DNA of 64,000 nt from VRUE01 sp963816785. Lineage in GTDB: Bacteria; Actinomycetota; Thermoleophilia; Solirubrobacterales; 70-9. The DNA is taken from the NCBI GenBank assembly GCA_963816785.1, contig CAWFLL010000002.1, forward strand, positions 744,001 to 808,000, in the 5' to 3' direction. The notes beneath the pieces are model-generated. The model saw only the letters and a list, made by a program, of their open reading frames with translations. It was not told where the DNA came from and did no database searches. Below, one piece after another: positions 54,405 through 63,156 of this stretch (position 1 is its first letter; every line of letters begins with the position of its first letter). The translations under genes and the position numbers were made by a program.

Positions 54405-55258
54405 TTACTTCAGTTTGTAGGCGCGGATGCGGTCTTTGTGGGCCGCTTCGTCGCGGGCGTAGAGACCGTGGGCCAGGCCCTGGACGAGCGCCATCAGCGC
54501 CGTGTTCGAGCGCGCGAAGGAGGGGCTGTTGGAGGAGAAGTAGAGGGTCTGCTCGGCGTGCTCGCCGACCTCCGACATCGAGGCGTCGGAGATCGCGAGG
54601 GTGCGGGCCCGGCGGTGCATCGCGAGCTTCATCGCCCGCAGCAGCAGCGGGTGGGCGCGGCCGGAGGAGAGGACGATGACCAGGGTTTCCTCGTCGATCC
54701 GCCCGAGCCGCTGCAGCGACTCGCCGCCGGTGCTGGCGACGATCTCGGCGCGGATGTCGAGCAGGCTCAGCATGTGCCGCAGGTAGCTGGCGAAGAAGGC
54801 CATCTGGTCGACGCCGACGACGACGACCCGCTGCGCTTCGGCGAGCGCGGCGACGGCGCCGTCGACCTGCTCGCGGGTCAGGTGGCGCGCGGTTTCCTCG
54901 AGGTTCGAGTGATCGGTGCTGAGCGAGCCCTCGAGCTCGGAGTGATCGAAGGAGAAGAGAGCGCCGCCGCTGGTCGCGCCGTTGCCGGCGACCGCGGTGG
55001 TGCGGTACTCCTCGATCGCGGCCTGCTGAAGCTCGGGTAGCCCTCGAACCCGAGGGCCTGGGAGAAGCGGACGACGGTCGAGGATGAGGTGCTCGCGCGC
55101 CGCGCCAGCTCCTCCGCGGTGAGGAAGGCCGCCTCGTCGAGGTGGTCGACGATGTAGCGGGCGACGTCTTTCTGGGACCGGGAGAACTCGTCGAAGCGCT
55201 CCTGGATGTACTCGGAGAGGCTCTTCAGCTGGGGGGGTTTGGTCGCTGTCTTGGTCAC
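54405..55258 (-). CDS. MurR/RpiR-family transcriptional regulator (one frameshift)
   Basis: About 285 residues. GTG 55258 opens TKTATKPPQLKSLSEYIQER. The N-terminal HTH_6 domain is FSRSQKDVARYIVDHLDEAA and STSSSTVVRFSQALGFEGYP. Restoring one G near 55038 leads into ELQQAAIEEYRTTAV and the SIS sugar-phosphate-binding domain (RVVVVGVDQMAFFASYLRHM, TLVIVLSSGRAHPLLLRAMK). The ligand is likely a phosphosugar. It is divergent from the gene at 55320. A run of seven G/C bases near 55231 is close to the start. Confidence 0.88.
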
Positions 55259-55319
55259 GGCGGTCCATTTCGCCGGGCCGCAGGCTTTCCCTTCCGATCT
55301 GGTTGGATGCAGGCTGCAG

Positions 55320-55707
55320 ATGACGCTCGAGCAGGCGCTGCGCATCACGAACCGCAACATGGTCGCCTTCGATCTCGTCCTCGGATCGGCGGCGATCGCC
55401 GCACCCGAGGCGACCCTGCGGGTGCTCGGCCACGACGAGCCCTCCCCCGACGCGGCCCACCTCTTCCGCCGCTGCGGCCCGATCTGGCTCACCTTCGCCG
55501 CCGCCCACAGCCGTCGCCGCCGCCCGCGGCGAGGAGCGCGACTGGTGGGCGCTCGCCTGGCTGCGCGGGACCGAGATCGCGACCGACGCCCTCTGGTCGG
55601 CCTCGCCGGCGCTCAGCCGGCCGGGGGCGAAGCTCGGCCTGCGCCTCGCCGGCGTCGCCAACGTGGCGATGGCCGCCGGGTTCGCCTGGCTCTCGTCGAG
55701 GCGATGA
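55320..55707 (+). CDS. Hypothetical protein (one frameshift)
   Basis: About 128 residues after correcting one indel near 55510. It reads MTLEQALRITNRNMVAFDLV, LGSAAIAAPEATLRVLG, HLFRRCGPIWLTFAAAH, then in the next frame RDWWALAWLRGTEIATDALW and LGLRLAGVANVAMAAGFAWL. Several weakly hydrophobic helices suggest a small membrane or membrane-associated protein. No family is recognised. It is followed 15 nt later by the next plus-strand gene. Confidence 0.6.
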
Positions 55708-55722
55708 GCGCGAGGGATCCCG

Positions 55723-56075
55723 ATGAGCGATCTCGCCGGGCTCCCCAGCATCCGCTGGAGCCTGCGCGGCTTCGACGACGAAGGCAACGAGGCCTGGCTG
55801 ATCCGCAACATCTCGCAGAAGCTCTACCGCTGTCCCGGCTGCCACGGCGAGATCGAGATCGGCTCCGAGCACGTCGTCGTCCAGTACGTGCTGCGGCTCG
55901 GCGGCACCGAGCACCACCACTGGCACCGGCGCTGCGCCGAAGAACTGCTGGTGCCGGAGCTGCGCCAGCTGAAGCGGGTGCCGGCGAACGAGTCGTCGCG
56001 CTCGAAGCTCGAGGCGCGGGGCCGGCAAGCCGCCTGGACAACGACGGCGCCGCTGAGCGTGGCCGCACCGGCTGA
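55723..56075 (+). CDS. Hypothetical metal-binding protein
   Basis: About 115 residues from ATG 55723. It begins MSDLAGLPSIRWSLRGFDDE and has a clear metal site: CPGCHGEIEIGSEH followed by HHHWHRRC near residue 66. The tail ELRQLKRVPANESSRSKLE is basic. The exact end is uncertain: an indel near 56030 probably moves the stop to about 56075. I know of no characterised function; the Cys/His pattern suggests zinc. Confidence 0.62.
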
Positions 56076-56800
56076 CCGCGCTCGGGCGCCTACGCCGGGA
56101 TCTGGCGGCTCTACCTGCGGTGGGCGCCCCGGCTGCTGCTGCTCGGGGTGATCGTCTTCGTCCCGGTCGGGCTCCTCCACGCGCTCGCGATCACCGTCGA
56201 GGACGGCGCGATCGAGTTCGGCAGCTTCGTCGAGATCCTCGGCACCGTCGTCGCGCTGATCGTCCTCGCGATCACCGGCCTGCTCGGCGAGGTCTTCTAC
56301 ACCGGCGCGGTCGCGGCGCTGATGACCGGCGACCACGACGACCACGAGCCCCCGTCGCTGGCCGAGATCGCGCGCGAGATCGAGTACGGCGCGGCTGATC
56401 GCGATCGACGTGATCTACGCGCGTCGTCGTCGCGATCGGGTTCGTCCTCCTCTTCGTTCCCGGCGTCGTCGCCTTCGTCTTCCTCGCCCTCGCCGCCGCC
56501 GATCGTCGAGATCGAGGGCCAGGCGTCCGCGCCGCCCTCCGCCGCAGCGTCCGGTCTGGTCCGCGGCAGGTTCTGGACCGTGCTCGCGGTGCTGCTCCCG
56601 ATCGAGCTGATCGGCGACAGCCTGACCCGGCTGCTGACCAACATCCCCCACGACCTGCTCGGCGACTCGTTCCTCGCGGACTGGGTCGCGGACGTCCTCT
56701 CCAACCTCGCGACGACGCCCTTCTACGCGGTCGCGGCGGTTCTGCTCACGGTCGAGCTGATCCGCGAAAAGGAGGGCACCGGGCCGCGAATACACTCGGC
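56060..56800 (+). CDS. Hypothetical polytopic membrane protein (frameshifts)
   Basis: About 240 residues. Readable parts are GAYAGIWRLYLRWAPRLLLL, GVIVFVPVGLLHALAITVED, GTVVALIVLAITGLLGEVFY and, after a frame change at 56395 and another near 56555, LVRGRFWTVLAVLLPIELIG and ATTPFYAVAAVLLTVELIRE. The layout of six or so helices with PIVEIEGQ-type loop resembles glycerophosphoryl-diester-phosphodiesterase membrane domains of unknown role. Both ends are imprecise because of indels. Confidence 0.5.
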
Positions 56801-56811
56801 GCCCGGGCCGA

Positions 56812-57684
56812 TGACCACCGCCTCGATACTCGCCGACTTCTGGAACGACCAGATCGTCGCCGAAGAAAAGCAGGGGCTGTTCCTGGTCCTGGTCGGGTTC
56901 CTCCTCTCGTTCGCGTTCATCCGGATGAGCACGCGGCTGATGCGGAGCCCGAGGGTCCCCTGGTGGCCGGGCAGCGTCGTCAGCGAGAGCGGCGTCCACC
57001 TCCACCACCTCGTCTTCGGGATCGTGACGATGATGATCGCCGGCGCCGTCGGGTTCACGGTCCTCGGCGACAGCCCCTAGGCGGAGATCTGCGCCTTCGC
57101 GTTCGGGGTCGGCGCCGGGCTGACGATCGACGAGTTCGCGCTCTGGGTCTACCTCGAAGACGTCTACTGGTCCGAGCAGGGCAGGGTCTCGATCGACGCG
57201 ACGGTGATCGCCGCCGCGGTGATGGGGCTGATCCTGCTCGGCTTCAGCCCCGTTCACCTTCGAGACCGGCTCGCTCGATCAGATGATCGCGCAGCGTGAT
57301 CAGCGCGTCGATCGTCTTCGGCATTGGTCGCGATCTGCTTCGCCAAGCAGCGGCTCCTGCACGGGACGGTCGGCTTCTTCGTCTTCCCGGTCGCGATCTA
57401 CGGCGCGATCCGCCTCGGCAAGCCGGGCTCACCCTGGGCGCGGCGCCGCTACCGCGAGCGGCAGCCCGACCAAGCAGGAGGAGGCGGAGGAGCGCTTCGC
57501 GCCCGGACCGCCGCACCGAGCGCTTCAAGAACGCCTTCCGCGACATCGTCGGCGGCAAGCCGAGCGAGGGAGTCGCCGCGGTCACCGAGGAGGTCCGCGC
57601 GGCGACCCGCGAAGCGGCCGAAGAAGTGCGGCAGGGCGTCGAGCGCATCACCCATCCCAGAGCGACAGGCGCGACCCGAGCTAG
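56812..57684 (+). CDS. Hypothetical integral membrane protein with an in-frame stop and frameshifts
   Basis: ATG 56812 opens MTTASILADFWNDQIVAEEK, followed by GLFLVLVGFLLSFAFIRMST, HLHHLVFGIVTMMIAGAVGF and an in-frame TAG at 57078. The same frame continues after it as AEICAFAFGVGAGLTIDEFA and ALWVYLEDVYWSEQGRVSID, which is clearly the same protein. Further shifts near 57250 and 57325 lead to AICFAKQRLLHGTVGFFVFP and a charged tail (FKNAFRDIVGGKPSEGVAAV) ending about 57684. The total would be about 290 residues. Family not recognised. Confidence 0.55.
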
Positions 57685-57688
57685 GCAC

Positions 57689-58153
57689 TCACTCCCCCAT
57701 CGCCTTGATCACCAGCCGCTTCGGGCGGCGGCCGTCGAACTCGCAGTAGAAGACCTGCTGCCAGGGCCCGAGGTCGAGGCGGCCCGCCGGTGACCGGGAC
57801 GATCACCTGGTGGTGCATCGAGGAGGTTCTTGAAGTGGGCGTCGCCGTTGTCCTCGCCGCCGCGATGGTGGCGGTAGTCGCCGCCCTCGGGCAGCAGCTC
57901 CTCGGCGACCTCGTTGGCGGCCGGCTTCCAGCTCGGCGGGGCGACCTTGTCGAGCCACTCGAGCGTGTCCTCGTGCAGGCCCGGCTCGTCGTCGTTGACC
58001 CAGACCCCGGCGGTGATGTGCATCGCCGAGACCAGCACCATTCCCTCCGCGATCCCGGCCTCGTCGACGGCGGCCTGGACCTCCTCGGTGATCCGGATCA
58101 GCTCGCGGCGCTCGATCGGTGTTGAAGGTCATGTAGGCGGTGTGCGTCTTCAT
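57689..58153 (-). CDS. YjbQ-family protein (two or more frameshifts)
   Basis: Small beta-barrel enzyme of the YjbQ/UPF0047 family, about 150 residues, reported to have thiamine-phosphate synthase side activity; the true role is unclear. MKTHTAYMTFNT at the start, then (after removing one C near 58118) IERRELIRITEEVQ, MVLVSAMHITAGVWVNDDEP and DYRHHRGGEDNGDAHFKNLL, and in the last frame HHQVIVPVTGGRLDLGPWQQ. The HRGGEDN..H pattern is diagnostic. Its ATG overlaps the stop of the upstream gene (ATGA). Confidence 0.87.
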
Positions 58154-58542
58154 CGTCCCTCTCTCGTCGGGGCCTCCTTGCTCGGGCCAGAACGGCCCAC
58201 TCCTCGAAGTCGCGGCAGCGACCGTCGGGGTCGAGGCGGATCACCCAGAGGTCGCGGTACTCGGTCCCCCTCGCGTACTCGACCTCGACCCTGACCACGC
58301 GCGGTGTCGCCCTCGACCGCGACGATCTCGTGGCGCATCTCGAATCCCTCGTCGGGCCCCTCGCGCTCGCGCTCCCAGAGCGCGGCGATCTGCGTCGAGG
58401 CCCGCGCGCCGGCTCTTCGTAGGGCGACATCCGGTAGCTGCCGTCCTCGCAGAAGAGATCGGCGAGCGGCTCGGTGCCCGCCGTCCGCCAGGCCCGCTCG
58501 TAGGCGGCGATCCAGGCTGTCGACGTCGGCTCGGCTCGCCAT
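58150..58542 (-). CDS. SnoaL/NTF2-like protein (frameshifts)
   Basis: About 130 residues with the NTF2-like fold of SnoaL-type proteins. Frames give MASRADVDS, then WIAAYERAWRTAGTEPLADL, DGSYRMSPYEEP, then IAALWEREREGPDEGFEMRH and finally VEYARGTEYRDLWVIRLDPD. The closing CRDFEEWAVLAR is typical of the family. At least three indels are needed. The substrate is unknown. It is translationally coupled to YjbQ. Confidence 0.68.
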   Translation of the reverse strand: MASRADVDSLDRRLRAGLADGGHRAARRSLLRGRQLPDVALRRAGARASTQIAALWEREREGPDEGFEMRHEIVAVEGDTARGQGRGRVREGDRVPRPLGDPPRPRRSLPRLRGVGRSGPSKEAPTREGR

Positions 58543-58615
58543 CGCCGATCCAAGCCTAGAAGCCCAATCGCGCAAAGACCTAACGATTCCCCTGCTATCG
58601 CGCCCCTAGACTGAA

Positions 58616-59393
58616 ATGAAGATGCGACGCATTCTCGTCCTCACGGCGAGCGCCGCGGTCCTGCTCGGCGCCGGCCTGGCTCAGGCCGAGCTGATCCAGC
58701 GCGGCGACCTGCGCCTCGACTTCGACGGCCGCTTCGCCCCGAAGGTGCTGCCCCGCGACCGCGATGCCCCGGTCAGCGTCCTGATCGGCGGCGCGGTCAC
58801 GAGCGTCAACGGCGGCCGCCCGCCCGGGCTGCGGCAGATCTCGATCGCGGTCAACCGCTACAGCAAGGTCTTCACCCGCGGCCTGCCGCGCTGCCAGCCG
58901 GGGCTGCTGCAGTCGACCTCGACCGAGGAGGCCCTCGAACGCTGCGGCCCGGCGCTCGTCGGCACCGGGAATTTCGGGGCGATGGTCGACTTCTCGAAAG
59001 ACCAGTTCCCGGTCGAGGGCAGGATCCTCGCCTTCAACAGCGGCAGCCCCGACAAGCCGGGGCTGCTCCTCCACATCTACGGGCCGAGCCCGGCGCAAGA
59101 CGACGATCGTCCTGCGGTTCGAGATCACCCGCCCGACCAAGGGCGAATTCGGGACCGTCTTCAGCGCCCGGATCCCCGAAATCGCCTCCGACCTCGGCTA
59201 CGTCACCGACCTCTCCCTGAAGTTCGACCGCCAGTACCGCTACCGCGGCGAGCCGCGCAGCTTCCTCAGCGCCCGCTGCGCGGCCCCGGCCGGCTTCAGC
59301 GGCGGGCCCTTCGCCTTCGCGAAGGGCAGGTTCGACTTCGACAACGGGCAGCGCCTCAGCACCACCCTGACCCGGGTCTGCCAGGTCCGCTAG
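58616..59393 (+). CDS. Secreted hypothetical protein (one frameshift)
   Basis: About 258 residues. The signal peptide MKMRRILVLTASAAVLLGAG ends near LAQA. The mature part begins ELIQRGDLRLDFDGRFAPKV and contains PVSVLIGGAVTSVNGGRPPG, RCQPGLLQSTSTEEALERCG and ILAFNSGSP. After an indel near 59095 it continues TIVLRFEITRPTKGEFGTVF, SLKFDRQYRYRGEPRSFLSA and ends CQVR at 59393. Four or more cysteines suggest disulfides. Such proteins recur in Thermoleophilia-type genomes, but the function is unknown. Confidence 0.7.
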
Positions 59394-59394
59394 C

Positions 59395-59799
59395 TCAGGG
59401 CGACTGGTTCTGGGCTTCTTCGATCCCCTTTTCGGCCTGCTTCTTGGCCTTTTCGAAGCCCTTTTCGGCCTGTTCGGTGCCTTCTTCGACCGCCTTCTTC
59501 GCTTCTTCTTTGGCCTGCTTCACGCCGTTCTTGGCCGAGGTGCCGCCTTCTTCGAGCCCCTTCTTCGCTTCTTCGCCGCCCTTTTCGACGCCTTCCTTGA
59601 CCTCTTCGCCGCCCTTTTCGAGTTCCTTCTGGGCTTCGTCGGCCTTTTCTTCGAGCTGTTCCTGGATCGAGTTGACGGAGTCGGAGGTGCTGTCGCTGCC
59701 GCATCCGGCCCAGGCGGCTCCCGCGAGTCCCACGGCAAGCACGAGGACCACTGCTTTGGCGCGCCCCGCGCCCATCCACTTCAACAGGTCAGCTGACAC
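59395..59799 (-). CDS. Coiled-coil lipoprotein-like protein
   Basis: A 134-residue protein from GTG 59799 (after GGAGG). The N-terminus is a signal peptide (AKAVVLVLAVGLAGAAWAGC) with a Cys suited to lipidation. The rest is a long charged helix in 11- and 15-residue steps (EEVKEGVEKGGEEAKKGLEE, KAVEEGTEQAEKGFEKAKKQ), resembling LEA-like or apolipoprotein-like helices. It probably sits on the outer face of the membrane. Convergent with the secreted protein gene; the stops are 1 nt apart. Confidence 0.75.
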   Translation of the reverse strand: MSADLLKWMGAGRAKAVVLVLAVGLAGAAWAGCGSDSTSDSVNSIQEQLEEKADEAQKELEKGGEEVKEGVEKGGEEAKKGLEEGGTSAKNGVKQAKEEAKKAVEEGTEQAEKGFEKAKKQAEKGIEEAQNQSP

Positions 59800-59856
59800 C
59801 TTCGCTCCTCCTCGTTCGACGACTTCTGACGATCGGGGCGATCTTCGCACGTGGTG

Positions 59857-61242
59857 TCAGTTGGTGCGAATGAACTTCTGGATCACGCCGACCGCGGGCG
59901 AGCGGAACGGGAAGTAGAGGCTCGAGACGTGGCCGCGGTCGGGGGTGATGCTGAGGGTCGAGCGCGGGAAGCGCTGCTTCACCTGCTTCGCCTCGGCGAC
60001 CGAGGTGATGTCGTCGACCTCGCCGCTGAGGATCAGGGTCGGGAAGCTGGTCGGCGCGCGCCAGCCGTCGGGCACCGGCGGCTCCAGGCCACCGGGCGGC
60101 GGCGCCGGCCAGGTCAGGCAGTTGGTCAGGTGCGAGGCCGGCGAGAGCAGGTACTCGCGGGCGCCGAACGGGGCGAAGCTGTCGGCGGGGATCCGCTTCA
60201 CCGACGTCGAGAGCTGGCGGATCCGCTCGTCGATCGATGCAGTACGGGTCCCAGAGCAGCGGATAGTCGTTGCACTCGACGGTGATCTCGAGCCCGTAGG
60301 TGAATTCCTGGATCGACCCGTGGCCCGGGGATGCCCGGGGCGATCAGGCGGTTGAGCCGGCGGGGGTCGCCGGCGAGGTAGCGGCGGTCGCCTTCGTCGA
60401 GGCTGAGGTAGGAGCGCGGCGCCAGGGTGCCCGGACTGGAGCAGGAAGCTGAGCAGGTTGTCGGTCGGCCGTCCCTGGGCATGGAAGCGGCGGACGACGC
60501 GGCGAGTAGCGCCCGGCCGCGTCCCCGGAGCAGATCGGGAGCGCGGCGGCAGGCGACTTCGAGCCCGTGGAGGCCGGCCGGGAGCAGGGTCCGGTAGTAG
60601 GGGTCGTCGGCGGGATAGGCGGAGTCGAGGATCAGCCCCCGCAGGCTGCCGGGATGGCGGACCGCGTAGGCCTGGCCGAGCAGGGTGCCGTAGGAGTCGC
60701 CGTAGTAGAAGACCTTGCCGAGCCCGAGCGCTTCGCGGACCGCGTCGAGGTCGTCGGCGGTTTCGCCGGTCGTGTAGCCGGCGAAGCGCGGGCCGAGCTG
60801 GTTCGCGCATTCGCCGATCGCGGTGCTTTCGAGGATCAGGCCCCGCTGCAGGGTGCGGCAGTTGAGCGGCGTCCGAGCGGCCGGTCCCGCGGGCGTCGAC
60901 GTAGACGATCTCGCGCCGGCGCAGCAGCGGCGCCAGGGCGGCGTTGACCGAGCGGACGAAGGGAGCCGCCGTCGACCCGTACCCGGGGCCGCCGTCGGTC
61001 GCGAGGATCGTCCCCAGCGATGGCCGCGAGCGGTCGCCGCGGGGCCGGACCGCGAAGGCGACCTTGGTCGTCCCGAGGGAAGGGTCGCCGCGCCGCATCG
61101 GCATCGCGATGTGACCGCACCGCAGCGGTCGCGCCGCGCCCAGGTCGCAGCGATGCAGCGCGACCGCCCCCGCCTCACCCGGCAGCGCCCACACTCCCAG
61201 CCCGACCATCAACACAGCAGCCAGGGTGCCGCGACCGATCAT
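59857..61242 (-). CDS. Secreted alpha/beta-hydrolase, TAP-like peptidase (frameshifts)
   Basis: About 460 residues in the tripeptidyl-aminopeptidase/proline-iminopeptidase group. The signal peptide MIGRGTLAAVLMVGLGVWAL is followed by a core with TILATDGGPGYGSTAAPFVR (oxyanion hole) and YVDARGTGRSD. After shifts, FYYGDSYGTLLGQAYAVRHP carries the nucleophile (GDSYG). The last frame gives FPTLILSGEVDDITSVAEAK (acidic residue) and ITPDRGHVSSLYFPF (catalytic His). At least three indels lie between 60240 and 60880. It probably cleaves N-terminal peptides outside the cell. Confidence 0.85.
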   Translation of the reverse strand: MIGRGTLAAVLMVGLGVWALPGEAGAVALHRCDLGAARPLRCGHIAMPMRRGDPSLGTTKVAFAVRPRGDRSRPSLGTILATDGGPGYGSTAAPFVRSVNAALAPLLRRREIVYVDARGTGRSDAAQLPHPAAGPDPRKHRDRRMREPARPALRRLHDRRNRRRPRRGPRSARARQGLLLRRLLRHPARPGLRGPPSRQPAGADPRLRLSRRRPLLPDPAPGRPPRARSRLPPRSRSAPGTRPGATRRVVRRFHAQGRPTDNLLSFLLQSGHPGAALLPQPRRRRPPLPRRRPPPAQPPDRPGHPRATGRSRNSPTGSRSPSSATTIRCSGTRTASIDERIRQLSTSVKRIPADSFAPFGAREYLLSPASHLTNCLTWPAPPPGGLEPPVPDGWRAPTSFPTLILSGEVDDITSVAEAKQVKQRFPRSTLSITPDRGHVSSLYFPFRSPAVGVIQKFIRTN

Positions 61243-61361
61243 CCAGACAAGGTAGAGGAGGGTCCACTCGGCCGGGGCTCGCGCTGCCTGAGGTGGCCAC
61301 CCGCGCCGGTACCCTGCCCGGATGAGAGGGCCGATCGCAGGGGACTGAGGGCAACAGGTCC

Positions 61362-61649
61362 GTGATCCGCCGGGTCTACGACGAGCTCTGGAACGAGTGG
61401 AACCTCGACCTCGCGGAGGAGATCGTCTCCGCGACGGTGCGCTTCCGGGGGCTGCTCGCCGTCGAGGACCGTGTCGTGGCGAGGATGACCTGGACCGGCA
61501 CCCATCGGGGGCCTCTCGCCGACATCGAGCCGACCGGAGCCCGCGTCACCTACGCCGGGGCGGCGTTCTTCCGCCTCGCGGACGGCGTCATCGAGGAGGC
61601 CTGGGTCGTGGGCGACACCCAGGAGCTCTGGCGAGCGCTCTCCGGCTAG
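61362..61649 (+). CDS. SnoaL-like ester-cyclase family protein, short
   Basis: A 95-residue protein from GTG 61362. It has the N-terminal helix RRVYDELWNEWNLDLAEEIV and the C-terminal sheet VVARMTWTGTHRGPLADIEP, VTYAGAAFFRLADGVIEEAW typical of SnoaL-like cyclases. The family is usually about 130 residues; here RFRG is joined directly to LLAVEDRVVA, so some 30 residues of the middle helices are missing without loss of frame. It converges on the thioesterase gene with a 4-nt overlap. Confidence 0.68.
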   Translation: MIRRVYDELWNEWNLDLAEEIVSATVRFRGLLAVEDRVVARMTWTGTHRGPLADIEPTGARVTYAGAAFFRLADGVIEEAWVVGDTQELWRALSG

Positions 61650-62476
61650 CTGCGCGGGATGCAGTACAGCTGGGCGCCGCCGGTGGCGAGCAGACGGCCG
61701 TCCGTGTCCCAGATCCGCCCGTTGACGCCGAGAAGGCCGTCGCCGGCCACCGGGTTTTCGTGATCGACCAGGAGCCACTCGCTCTCCGCCGCTGACTGAT
61801 GGAACCAGACGGCGGTATCGAGATTGGGCGCGACGAAGTCCACCCCCCGGGTCTTCTGGTAGACGGCGGGCCAGCCGAAGGTGTCGAGCAGGATCAGCGG
61901 GCGCCCGGCGTCGATGAATGGATCCTCGAAGCAGGCGGTCGGCTCGAATCGCACCCACTCCCTGACCCGGGGCTGCGGCTCACCTGCGGTCCCGTTCCGC
62001 TCCGGCCGGCGGCAGCTGACGTTGTTCCAGAACCTGTACATCGGCTTGCCGTCCTTGGTCAGTCGCTCGTAGGGCCTCGATGCCTCAGGCGGCCCGGTCT
62101 TCGGCGCATCCGATTCCTGGTGCCGGTACCCGGGGGCCTCGGCAGCCGTCTTCACCAGCGCAAAAAGAACCTCCCTCCCACCCTGGGTCATCCTGACCGC
62201 GAACGACTCCGAGCGGCGACCCCGTTTCACCACCTCGACCTCGAGCTCGACGCGATCGAACTCGGGCGAGCCGAGGAAATGGCAGTAGTAGCTCACCGGC
62301 CGCGGGATCTGGGCGCACTTCCCGGCGGCGCGCAGGGTCAGCGCCGCGAGGTAGCCCCCGCTCGGTCCCCAGATTTCCCACGCCTCGCTGAGGCGGATGG
62401 AATAGCGGCCATCGTCCCCTTCGAGATCGGTCGCCTCATCCAGCGGCACCGCCTCCTGGTCTGCCGTCGATTCCAT
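61646..62476 (-). CDS. Acyl-CoA thioesterase-like protein (TesB/4HBT_3 double hotdog)
   Basis: A 276-residue protein from ATG 62476 (MESTADQEAVPL). The N-terminal hotdog has YSIRLSEAWEIWGPSGGYLA and SYYCHFLGSPEFDRVELEVE; the C-terminal hotdog has RPLILLDTFGWPAVYQKTRG, FVAPNLDTAVWFHQSAAESE and a GRIWDTDGRLLATGGAQLYC closing strand. This is the actinobacterial thioesterase-family pattern. It likely hydrolyses an acyl-CoA. Its start is 5 nt after the stop of the GNAT gene, so the two are co-transcribed. Confidence 0.83.
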   Translation of the reverse strand: MESTADQEAVPLDEATDLEGDDGRYSIRLSEAWEIWGPSGGYLAALTLRAAGKCAQIPRPVSYYCHFLGSPEFDRVELEVEVVKRGRRSESFAVRMTQGGREVLFALVKTAAEAPGYRHQESDAPKTGPPEASRPYERLTKDGKPMYRFWNNVSCRRPERNGTAGEPQPRVREWVRFEPTACFEDPFIDAGRPLILLDTFGWPAVYQKTRGVDFVAPNLDTAVWFHQSAAESEWLLVDHENPVAGDGLLGVNGRIWDTDGRLLATGGAQLYCIPRS

Positions 62477-62481
62477 CGTCC

Positions 62482-63126
62482 TCAGGCCCGGTCGAGCGCC
62501 AATCTCGGCTCTCGCCACATCCCCCAGATCGGGGGCGCGTCGGCGCCCACCCTGAACTCCTCCGTCACCTTGAATCCGTGGCGTTCATAGAGGGAGCGGT
62601 TGCGGGGCGAGCTCGCCTCGAGATAGGCAGGAACCCCCTCAGAATCGCAGCGCCCCAGGATCGGGGACATCAGCGCCGATCCCATGCCGCGACCCTGACG
62701 CTCAGGCTCGACTCCGAGGACGGCCAGGTAGTAGTGGTCCTCCTTCGGATGGCCCCTTTCGATGGCCGTCAGCGTCCTCAGGGCCCGCGGTGTGAGGCGA
62801 CCCCAGATCCTGACGGCTTGCGGCAGCAGCGCGAGCTGTTCGGCGATCCCCACCCTCCAGGTTCCCGGTGGATCCCAGATCGAGGCGCCCGCGGTGGCGG
62901 CGGTGGTGTAGGTCTCCTCGTGGCGCAGCCAGATGCGGCTGAGAAGAAGGCGAAAGTTCCCCTCCAGGATCTGGGGCCGGCGCGCAGTGTCGCGGATCAA
63001 CCAGCTCATGACCGGGTCGTCCTGGAACGCGCTCGCGAGCGCCCGGGAGATCCCCTCCACTTCCTCCGCCCCCGCCTTACGGATCTCGTGTCCGATCGGA
63101 CCCCTGGCCGGATCAGCGGCACTCAT
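62482..63126 (-). CDS. GNAT-family N-acetyltransferase
   Basis: A 214-residue protein from ATG 63126 (MSAADPARG). The acetyl-CoA motif is clear: YYLAVLGVEPERQGRGMGSA (about 141-160) and AYLEASSPRNRSLYERHGFK. The N-terminal half has DDPVMSWLIRDTARRP. Such enzymes are common in actinobacteria near metabolic genes; the acceptor is unknown. Divergent from the NRAMP-like gene, with 30 nt between starts. Confidence 0.85.
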   Translation of the reverse strand: MSAADPARGPIGHEIRKAGAEEVEGISRALASAFQDDPVMSWLIRDTARRPQILEGNFRLLLSRIWLRHEETYTTAATAGASIWDPPGTWRVGIAEQLALLPQAVRIWGRLTPRALRTLTAIERGHPKEDHYYLAVLGVEPERQGRGMGSALMSPILGRCDSEGVPAYLEASSPRNRSLYERHGFKVTEEFRVGADAPPIWGMWREPRLALDRA

Positions 63127-63156
63127 CTCGTCAGTATCTCGTAGCCTCGGGCACAA

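Noticed and set aside
36671..61242. Treating the frameshifted genes as pseudogenes
   Set aside because: The affected set includes ruvA, ruvC, secDF, pdxS and recJ, conserved residues persist on both sides of each shift, and the shifts are single-base and clustered. Sequencing error explains this better.
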